From an archaeon (GTDB lineage Archaea; Thermoplasmatota; Thermoplasmata; Methanomassiliicoccales; Methanomethylophilaceae), in contig JAKSHV010000024.1 in NCBI GenBank assembly GCA_024399225.1, forward strand, positions 1-10,219: a stretch of 10,219 nucleotides of DNA. The letters run 5' to 3'. Numbering within the stretch: position 1 is the first letter of the stretch; every line of letters starts with the position of its first letter. Position numbers and translations under genes: made by a program. Shown here piece after piece: positions 5,590 to 10,219 of this stretch. A model generated the notes under the pieces. It saw only the letters and a program-made list of their open reading frames with translations. It was not told the origin of the DNA and ran no database searches.

Positions 5590-6501
5590 TCACTCGTCGT
5601 CGTAGTCGCCGTTGAGGTACTCGGTTGAACCGCTGAGGTTGTAGGACACCTGTTTCATGAGGTGCTTCTCGGCCTCTTTGATCTTTCCCTTCTGCATATA
5701 GGCCTGGGCGATCTCGCCGTGAAGACTTGAGAGCAGTTCGTCATCGTCGAGGGTTCCGCAGATCTTCATGTCCTCCATCAGTTCGATGGCGGCCTCCCTG
5801 TCGGCGAAGAACTCGGACTCGAGTTCAAGGACCTCGTCCATGTCGCCTTTGGAGACGTACGCAAGTACAAGATCCATCATCTCATCCAGTTTTCCGGATT
5901 CGTAGAGTTCCTTCGCAACGCGGATTGATTCCTTGAAAGTGTCGTAGGCTTTCTGGGCCTCGGTGGTGTCCATGTAGTACTGGCCGAGGAGGTTGGAGAA
6001 CTCGACATAGCAGTTGCGGTAGTCGTCCTCGGTCCTTCCCACGAGAAGGGACATTCCCTTGTTGATGAAATCAAGAGCCTCGACGGGATGTTCGGAGTCG
6101 ATCATGTCCCCGGCGCAGTTGGAGCACATGTCGATGATCTTCCTCTCGTCGTAGTATTTGGAAGTGGGCTGAAGCTCCTTCAGCCTTGATGCGGCGATGC
6201 AGTAGTCATCGGCCATGGAGTCACCGCCGTCGACGGACTGCAGTTCTCCCCTGGAGATGTAGCATTTGACAAAATATCCGGGATCGACGCTGTGGCCGGA
6301 GTTCTCCAGGTCGGTGATGATGGAGATGGCCTCGTTGAAGTCGTCGATGGCGGAAACGTTGCATTCCATCATCGAAAGGATCATTCCGCGGTTGATGTAG
6401 GCGTCGAGGAGTTCCTTGGTGTTCCCCTCGTCCTCGAGGCGGTTTACCTTGTCGTTGTACTCTTCGAGAGCCCTTTCGAGATGTGCATCGGACGAACGCA
6501 T
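5590..6501 (-). CDS. TPR-like repeat protein
   Basis: Starting at the ATG at 6501, this is a 303-residue acidic, helical, soluble protein. TPR-like helix pairs are visible at about 31-64 (AYINRGMILSMME then AIDDFNEAISI), 77-108, 140-156, 165-198 (LLGQYYMDTTEAQKAYDTF) and 258-291 (AQAYMQKGKIKEAEKHL), and the tail is very acidic (GDYDDE). TPRs mediate protein-protein contacts; no enzymatic domain is seen. A longer frame reaches 6540, but its first codons overlap the TATA-like box at 6525-6532, so the 6501 start is much more likely. It diverges from the membrane protein at 6580 and converges end to end with the second Sel1 gene. With two Sel1 genes close by, the region is rich in helical scaffolds, but whether they interact is not shown by the sequence. 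Confidence 0.8.
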   Translation of the reverse strand: MRSSDAHLERALEEYNDKVNRLEDEGNTKELLDAYINRGMILSMMECNVSAIDDFNEAISIITDLENSGHSVDPGYFVKCYISRGELQSVDGGDSMADDYCIAASRLKELQPTSKYYDERKIIDMCSNCAGDMIDSEHPVEALDFINKGMSLLVGRTEDDYRNCYVEFSNLLGQYYMDTTEAQKAYDTFKESIRVAKELYESGKLDEMMDLVLAYVSKGDMDEVLELESEFFADREAAIELMEDMKICGTLDDDELLSSLHGEIAQAYMQKGKIKEAEKHLMKQVSYNLSGSTEYLNGDYDDE

Positions 6502-6524
6502 GATTGCTCGATATCTGAAACTGA

Positions 6525-6532
6525 AATATAAT
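6525..6532 (-). promoter_or_regulatory. TATA box for the TPR gene
   Basis: ATTATATT on the minus strand lies 24-31 nt upstream of the ATG at 6501. Its position inside the longer open frame (to 6540) argues that the shorter start is the real one. Confidence 0.6.
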
Positions 6533-6546
6533 TTTTGCAAGGGCTC

Positions 6547-6553
6547 AAATATG
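6547..6553 (+). promoter_or_regulatory. possible TATA-like box for the membrane protein at 6580
   Basis: AAATATG lies 27-33 nt before the ATG at 6580. It is a weak match; the stronger TATAAT at 6527-6532 is about 50 nt from the start and could also serve with a short leader. Confidence 0.35.
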
Positions 6554-6579
6554 CCAATGTAGAATCACGTACGATTAAC

Positions 6580-7116
6580 ATGTCCAAACATGTAGCAGTC
6601 AGCAGGGAATACGAGAGTAATTCCAAGACCAACGGAATCGTCGAGGGGGTTCTCCTCCTGGTCCTCGGTCTCATCACCGCACTCACCGGACAGGGAATGA
6701 TCAATCTGATTGTCCTCGTCACCGGTATCGTGATGATCGTCCTCGGTGTCGTCGCATATCTCGACACCAGGGTGATCGAGGTCGTCGCGGTCCCCGTGAT
6801 CTTCGGTGCCATCCTCGCAGTCCTCGGATATATGGGTCTCGCATCGGAGATCGTTCGCTATATCGTGGGAATCGTCGTCGTCCTCGTCGGAGCGACCATC
6901 CTTCTCGGAACACAGTCCAAGAACTTCGCCATCAACATCAGTTTCGGCGACAGGGTCATCAACGCCGTGATCGGAGTCGTTCTGATCCTCCTAGGTATCT
7001 TCGCCATGATCAACTACTACGACAGTTTCGGCTGGATCATCCGTGTCATCGGAGTCCTCGTGGCCGTCGTGGGACTCATGAAGATCCTCAGGACTCTCGG
7101 AATTCTGAGCAAGTGA
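6580..7116 (+). CDS. six-helix small membrane protein, DUF308/HdeD-like
   Basis: From the ATG at 6580 this is a 178-residue protein with a polar N-terminus of about 17 residues and six predicted membrane segments at about 18-37, 40-60, 66-86, 92-110, 127-145 and 150-172. Each segment carries a recurring glycine pattern, G followed five to seven residues later by LG or VG (GVLLLVLG, GIVMIVLG, GAILAVLG, GIVVVLVG, GVVLILLG, GVLVAVVG), so the protein appears built from repeated helices. Size, topology and pattern resemble the DUF308/HdeD group, whose E. coli member is linked to acid resistance by an unknown mechanism; the match is by eye. An upstream TTG at 6535 would extend the frame but precedes the likely promoter. 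The gene ends at a hairpin shared with the converging gene at 7147. Confidence 0.6.
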   Translation: MSKHVAVSREYESNSKTNGIVEGVLLLVLGLITALTGQGMINLIVLVTGIVMIVLGVVAYLDTRVIEVVAVPVIFGAILAVLGYMGLASEIVRYIVGIVVVLVGATILLGTQSKNFAINISFGDRVINAVIGVVLILLGIFAMINYYDSFGWIIRVIGVLVAVVGLMKILRTLGILSK

Positions 7117-7124
7117 AACTCATT

Positions 7125-7146
7125 AGGTCCGGTACAAGCCGGGCCT
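7125..7146. terminator. hairpin between convergent genes
   Basis: AGGTCCGG (7125-7132) pairs with CCGGGCCT (7139-7146) with one G-U pair and a 6-nt loop. It begins 8 nt after the stop of the membrane protein gene and abuts the stop of the opposing gene at 7147. The T-run is poor on both strands, so termination strength is uncertain. Confidence 0.5.
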
Positions 7147-7662
7147 TCATTCTGTAACAACTTTGATGGAACGGGGGACGGGACCGAACTCGGTCTGGAC
7201 TCCGACCACATACTCATCAGAATTCGAATAGGAAAGGATCATCCCCATGCTCTCGGTGACTATGGGTCCCTTGTGTCCGAAGATGTGGATGTGTGCGGGG
7301 ATGGAACTCTTACCGGTGGTGACTCCCAATGTGTTCACCCATGACCCGGCGACCCTTCTCTGCTGAACACCGTCCTTCACACGGAAAAGCTGTTCGTTGT
7401 CGGTCTGGGCACCGAGCTTATCCTCTTCCCAGGATGCGTTCCTGGTGAATGTCCTGTCGGAAGGTCCCTTGGATTCCTTGATGACCGGGGGAACGGCGAC
7501 CCATCCGATGAAATCGAATTCTCCCTGGATGCAGGGAGTGTAGAAGGAAACGGGTCTGACATTCTCATCCTCTTCCTTCATCGACAGTATGGCCTTGAAG
7601 GTCTTCGCCATGGCGGTCTTCTCCTTGGCCGATACTTTTACCACGATGTCCTGAAGAGGCAT
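7147..7662 (-). CDS. unrecognised 171-residue protein
   Basis: I do not recognise this family. The protein is soluble, with no signal peptide or membrane helix. Residues 1-30 look helical and start MPLQDIVVKV; the rest looks beta-rich, with a PVSFYTP segment (37-43), an aromatic FDFIGWVAVPP stretch (49-59), a basic VQQRRVAG turn (99-106) and a His cluster HIHIFGH (H124, H126, H130) that could bind metal, though this is only suggestive. It ends in a short strand-like SIKVVTE. The ATG at 7662 lies 22-29 nt after a TTTTTATT box on the minus strand, and codon use matches the neighbours, so it is likely real. It converges on the membrane protein gene, sharing a hairpin, and diverges from the gene at 7786. 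Confidence 0.65.
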   Translation of the reverse strand: MPLQDIVVKVSAKEKTAMAKTFKAILSMKEEDENVRPVSFYTPCIQGEFDFIGWVAVPPVIKESKGPSDRTFTRNASWEEDKLGAQTDNEQLFRVKDGVQQRRVAGSWVNTLGVTTGKSSIPAHIHIFGHKGPIVTESMGMILSYSNSDEYVVGVQTEFGPVPRSIKVVTE

Positions 7663-7683
7663 AACAGGTCATCTATCGCGAGC

Positions 7684-7691
7684 AATAAAAA
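7684..7691 (-). promoter_or_regulatory. TATA-like box for the 7147-7662 gene
   Basis: TTTTTATT on the minus strand lies 22-29 nt before the ATG at 7662, which fits a leaderless start. No ribosome binding site is evident. Confidence 0.5.
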
Positions 7692-7751
7692 GTGTGGCAT
7701 ATGAAATCGCACATGGATGCACGATCTCGGAATACTGGATACGCGATGCAC

Positions 7752-7758
7752 TTTATAT
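7752..7758 (+). promoter_or_regulatory. TATA box for the gene at 7786
   Basis: TTTATAT is the best TATA box in the window and lies 28-34 nt before the ATG at 7786. It sits inside a longer open frame beginning at 7717, so that earlier ATG is not the real start. Confidence 0.65.
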
Positions 7759-7785
7759 CGAATACCGACATTTGGACACGATAAC

Positions 7786-8613
7786 ATGGCAGAAGACCTA
7801 TCCTGGGTCCCCGAGACCCTCATCAACCTCCTGAAGAGGTCCGAATCCCACTACCGTGCGGTCGGTTTCAAAAGGACCGCCCACCACATCAGCAAGGCGC
7901 TTGCCGAGGCTGAGAAAAGCAACGTCAACGTTGAGTTCTACCCCAAATACGTCAAACTCCTGAAGGATGACATCTCCGATTTCATCACCGGAATGAACTT
8001 CGACAGGAAGGTCACCGACGACTTCATCGGATCCATGAACCAGTCCATCGATGCAGTCAGCACCCTTCTCGCCGGACTCGATGCAGAGGGAAAGACCCCC
8101 ACATTCAACGGTTCCACCAGCAAACCCGAGGATGCCGCATCGATCCGTGCATTCTTCGAGAAATACGGAACCCTCTACGACCCCATCAGGTCCACCGGCA
8201 ACGCATTCGACGCGCTCACCTTCGCCATCCCCACCTTCGAGATGGTCTACAACCACGTCTTCACCCCCGGAAGAGCCTACCTTATCTCCCAGCTAGAGCT
8301 GGCACTCGGGCGTGACAGGACCCTCGAGATGGTCGACTCCATCCTTTCCGTCTATGGGATCATTCCCAAGGGAAACGAACTCGTCTCCGACTACAGGTAC
8401 GCTTACGAGAACCCCGGAGACCTCTCCGAGGACCAGAAGGGCTGGGTGCTCACCGACAAGGTCACCATCCCCGTAAATTCCTTCGCAAGATGGTCCATCT
8501 TCATGTACTACAAGGTGCAGATCATCACCGCCATGCTCCCTGCCCACAACGTCATCTTCTTCGCCATGGTGAAGAACCTGATCAACAAGAGACAGGCCGA
8601 GGGCAGACAGTAA
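7786..8613 (+). CDS. unrecognised 275-residue helical protein
   Basis: I do not recognise this family. Starting at the ATG at 7786, it begins MAEDLSWVPETL and is largely helical, with many Tyr and Phe residues. The N-terminal 100 or so residues look like amphipathic helices, followed by a short Gly/Ser/Thr/Pro linker (FNGSTSKPEDA), a middle block with FFEKYGTLYDPIR and a C-terminal block with ARWSIFMYYKVQIITAML. The C-terminal segment is moderately hydrophobic but ends in a basic tail (NLINKRQAEGRQ) and is not a clear membrane helix. Codon use is strongly biased (CTC, TCC, AAG, GGA), like the Sel1 gene at 2974, which suggests steady expression. The strong TATA box and the terminator hairpin after it show an independent single-gene unit. 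No catalytic motif stands out. Confidence 0.75.
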   Translation: MAEDLSWVPETLINLLKRSESHYRAVGFKRTAHHISKALAEAEKSNVNVEFYPKYVKLLKDDISDFITGMNFDRKVTDDFIGSMNQSIDAVSTLLAGLDAEGKTPTFNGSTSKPEDAASIRAFFEKYGTLYDPIRSTGNAFDALTFAIPTFEMVYNHVFTPGRAYLISQLELALGRDRTLEMVDSILSVYGIIPKGNELVSDYRYAYENPGDLSEDQKGWVLTDKVTIPVNSFARWSIFMYYKVQIITAMLPAHNVIFFAMVKNLINKRQAEGRQ

Positions 8614-8618
8614 ACTAG

Positions 8619-8660
8619 AATCGGGCGGTTTCCGCCCGGTTCGATTATTTCAGAATTTTT
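8619..8660 (+). terminator. terminator hairpin after the 7786 gene
   Basis: CGGGCGG (8622-8628) and CCGCCCG (8632-8638) form a perfect stem around TTT, extended by A-T, A-T and T-G pairs to 8619-8641. T-rich stretches TTATTT and ATTTTT follow on the plus strand. It lies between convergent genes and is 5 nt past the plus-strand stop. Confidence 0.75.
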
Positions 8661-8663
8661 GGT

Positions 8664-10049
8664 TCATTCCTGGACTACCTTGATCTTCACAAGGGAGCAG
8701 ATGATTCCGACAATGCACATTCCCAGACAGATGGCGAATGTGGTGTGGATGACATCGATGAATGCACCGTAGGTGGAAGGGTTCAGGTTGTCGGCGGAAC
8801 CCATGATGATAGCGATGGCTGACATGGATATGGACATGGAAACCATCATTCCGGTCTGACGTACAACTGCGACCATTCCGGATGCCTCTCCCTTGAGATG
8901 GGGAGGTACGGTGGACATGATGATGGAGTTGTTGGGTGCGGAGAATATTCCAAGTCCGATACCTGTGACGACCATGATGGCCACGACATAGGGGAGGGAG
9001 TAGTTGGTGTCGAGGAAAAGGTACATCGACACACCTACGCCGGTTATTGCCATTCCGAGGGTGGGAAGGATCCTCTTGTCGGTCAGCCTGTCGGAAAGCG
9101 CACCCATCCTGGCGGTGAGAAGGACCTGCATCAGTGGCTGGACGAGCATGAGTGTTCCGGCCTCGGTGGCGGAGATCTCCCCGATGTGCTGGAGGTAGAG
9201 TGCAAGGAAGAAGGTGATGCTGTAGGAGGCTCCGTAGTTCATGAAGGCGGCTATGCAAGCCTTGGTGAACGCCTTGTTACGGAACATCTTTGTCTCCAGA
9301 ACAGGACTCTCCCTGTTCCTGAGGTACCACCAGGTGATGATCAGAAGAACGCCTCCGATAACTGCGGCGGCAGGGCCCCAGGGGGTCGTGATGTTGATGA
9401 GTCCGGACATCAGGGTGATGATCATGAATCCCCAGAGTATGGATCCACCCCAGTCCATCCTGTCCTCAGGTGTGGGGACGGCTTCGTTCCTGAACATCAG
9501 TACGGTTCCCAGTGCGATGACCGAGAGGATGAAGATGAATGCGAAGACGTACCTCCATCCGAGGGTGTCGGTGATGACACCTCCGATGGTGGGTCCGAGG
9601 GAAAGCCCGATGTAGACGAAGGTCGCATTGAGTCCGATGACCTTTCCCCTCTTGTTCGCGGGGAAAACGAAGGTCAGAAGGGCCATACCGGTGACGGTCA
9701 TCATCGATGCCGCGAAACCAATCAGGAACCTCATCAGGATCAGGAAGTTGAACGAGGGGCTGAAGAATGCCGCCGCAGTACAGGCTACCATCATCACAAG
9801 ACCGCCTATGAAGACCTTCTTCATACCGTGGATACTTGCAAACTTCGCTGCGGGGACCATGCAGACGACGGATCCTAGAAGGAACATCGTGTTCACATAG
9901 GCGAGATTGTGGGAACCCACACCGAAATCGTTGCCTATTCCGACGAGCGAGAGGTTCATCATGGTGCTCATCAGCGGTGTCACCATGCAGGCGACGGATG
10001 TCGCGATGAGGATCATCCTCTGGTCTTCCCTGGAATAGGCCTGTGCCAT
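8664..10049 (-). CDS. MFS transporter, DHA2 (EmrB/QacA-like) type
   Basis: This 461-residue membrane protein has the length and motifs of 14-helix major facilitator drug/H+ antiporters. Visible are helix 1 with the STMMNLSL block (28-35), the loop HGMKKVFIGG (74-83, a degenerate motif A), R107 in LMRFLIGFAA (motif B), GLSLGPTIGG (148-157, motif C, typical of antiporters), GWRYVFAF (164-171) and the late block APNNSIIMSTVPPHLKGEASG (371-391) common in DHA2 proteins. The family exports drugs, bile-type compounds or metabolites using the proton gradient; the substrate cannot be read here. The acidic residue usual in helix 1 (the LDxTIVN pattern) is replaced by Met27, and motif A lacks its Asp. 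The ATG at 10049 follows a strong TATA box by 25 nt. It is a single-gene unit. Confidence 0.88.
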   Translation of the reverse strand: MAQAYSREDQRMILIATSVACMVTPLMSTMMNLSLVGIGNDFGVGSHNLAYVNTMFLLGSVVCMVPAAKFASIHGMKKVFIGGLVMMVACTAAAFFSPSFNFLILMRFLIGFAASMMTVTGMALLTFVFPANKRGKVIGLNATFVYIGLSLGPTIGGVITDTLGWRYVFAFIFILSVIALGTVLMFRNEAVPTPEDRMDWGGSILWGFMIITLMSGLINITTPWGPAAAVIGGVLLIITWWYLRNRESPVLETKMFRNKAFTKACIAAFMNYGASYSITFFLALYLQHIGEISATEAGTLMLVQPLMQVLLTARMGALSDRLTDKRILPTLGMAITGVGVSMYLFLDTNYSLPYVVAIMVVTGIGLGIFSAPNNSIIMSTVPPHLKGEASGMVAVVRQTGMMVSMSISMSAIAIIMGSADNLNPSTYGAFIDVIHTTFAICLGMCIVGIICSLVKIKVVQE

Positions 10050-10073
10050 GTTTTCCGATTAACTTATGAGTGG

Positions 10074-10081
10074 TATAAAAA
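10074..10081 (-). promoter_or_regulatory. TATA box for the MFS gene
   Basis: TTTTTATA on the minus strand lies 25-32 nt upstream of the ATG at 10049. The same T-run directly follows the terminator hairpin of the preceding gene. Confidence 0.65.
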
Positions 10082-10104
10082 GAGGGGCACGGGCCGAAGC
10101 CCGT
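10082..10104 (-). terminator. UUCG-loop terminator of the right-edge gene
   Basis: On the minus strand ACGGGC and GCCCGT (10104-10089) form a perfect 6-bp stem closed by a C(UUCG)G tetraloop, followed by GCCCCTCTTTTTATA. It lies about 20 nt past the TAA at 10127-10125. Confidence 0.7.
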
Positions 10105-10124
10105 TAAAGGGTTTATGGAGAGAT

Positions 10125-10219
10125 TTACTGGGGGTAGAAGGGAGTGGTTCCCTCGTACAGAGTAAGCTCGATGGCCTTGACGTTCCTGTAGTGGTCGAGT
10201 GCCATCTTGTTGATCTCGC
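10125..10219 (-). CDS. C-terminal end of an unidentified gene (partial)
   Basis: The minus-strand frame entering from the right edge gives 30 complete codons before TAA. It begins EINKMALDHYRN and ends LYEGTTPFYPQ. Codon use (GAG, ATC, AAG, CTC, GTC) is typical for the window and the terminator hairpin follows at once, so this is a real gene end. The fragment is too short to name a family; the rest lies outside the window. Confidence 0.75.
   Translation of the reverse strand, partial: EINKMALDHYRNVKAIELTLYEGTTPFYPQ

Noticed and set aside
6502..6540. Earlier ATG extending the TPR gene by 13 codons
   Set aside because: The TATA-like box for the gene lies within these codons, and the residues (QKLYFSFRYRAI) do not look like the rest of the protein.
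6535..6579. TTG start extending the six-helix membrane protein gene
   Set aside because: The ATG at 6580 has better spacing from promoter elements and TTG starts are less likely.
7716..7751. GATGCAC direct repeat (7716-7722 and 7745-7751) in the divergent gap
   Set aside because: Two seven-base copies 29 nt apart can occur by chance, and they are not placed symmetrically around a promoter. They could be an operator but the evidence is too thin.
7717..7785. Earlier ATG extending the 7786 gene by 23 codons
   Set aside because: The strong TATA box at 7752-7758 lies inside this extension, so it would not be transcribed.
8898..9878. Long plus-strand open frame (326 codons) opposite the MFS gene
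   Set aside because: It is antisense to a clear transporter, is rich in Gly, Asp, Glu and His as expected for the complement of membrane-protein codons, and shows no family motif.
1..10219. CRISPR array, insertion sequence, tRNA/rRNA genes, defence system
   Set aside because: No regularly spaced repeats, transposase motifs, terminal inverted repeats, cloverleaf patterns or defence-type domains were seen. The RNase III-like protein has no defence neighbours.

Overview
The window looks like chromosomal DNA from an archaeon, most likely a gut or rumen member of the Methanomassiliicoccales/Thermoplasmata. This rests on compact TATA-like boxes (TTTATA, TTTATC, TTTATTA and similar) roughly 20-33 nt ahead of many start codons, which implies leaderless or short-leader transcripts, on almost no classical Shine-Dalgarno sites, on Sel1/TPR repeat proteins, and on 13 readable stop codons of which none is TAG. 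The lineage is an inference; no rRNA or methanogenesis marker lies in the window. I see no tRNA, rRNA, CRISPR array, insertion sequence or phage module.

Layout. Bases 1-279 hold two short hairpins and a possible tiny membrane ORF on the minus strand, but no convincing full gene. At 280-927 (+) is a protein with an RNase III fold in which two of the four catalytic acidic residues are replaced. Converging on it with a 3-nt gap is a minus-strand three-gene transport operon, EamA/DMT permease > azlC > azlD (2929 down to 931), whose members overlap by ATGA. A Sel1-repeat protein (2974-3603, +) diverges from that operon. An alpha/beta hydrolase of the prolyl aminopeptidase type with an unusual N-terminal extension (3641-4801, -) lies between this and a second Sel1-repeat protein (4874-5587, +). 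A TPR-like protein (5590-6501, -) converges on the second Sel1 gene with a 2-nt gap.

The right third holds a small six-helix membrane protein resembling the DUF308/HdeD group (6580-7116, +), two proteins I do not recognise (7147-7662, - and 7786-8613, +), a 14-helix-type MFS transporter (8664-10049, -) and the last 30 codons of another minus-strand gene at the right edge.

Apart from the EamA-azlCD operon, the genes are single units that alternate in strand. Several convergent ends are separated by GC-rich hairpins that act as terminator candidates. Functionally the region combines export (branched-chain amino acids, metabolites or drugs), a peptidase-like enzyme that could supply amino acids, and repeat scaffolds. 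That link is inferred from proximity only. I did not find a clear new multi-gene system. The points most worth following are the degenerate RNase III-like protein, the hydrolase extension, the two orphan proteins, the frameshifted-looking small membrane ORF, and divergent promoters that appear to share one AT-rich box.
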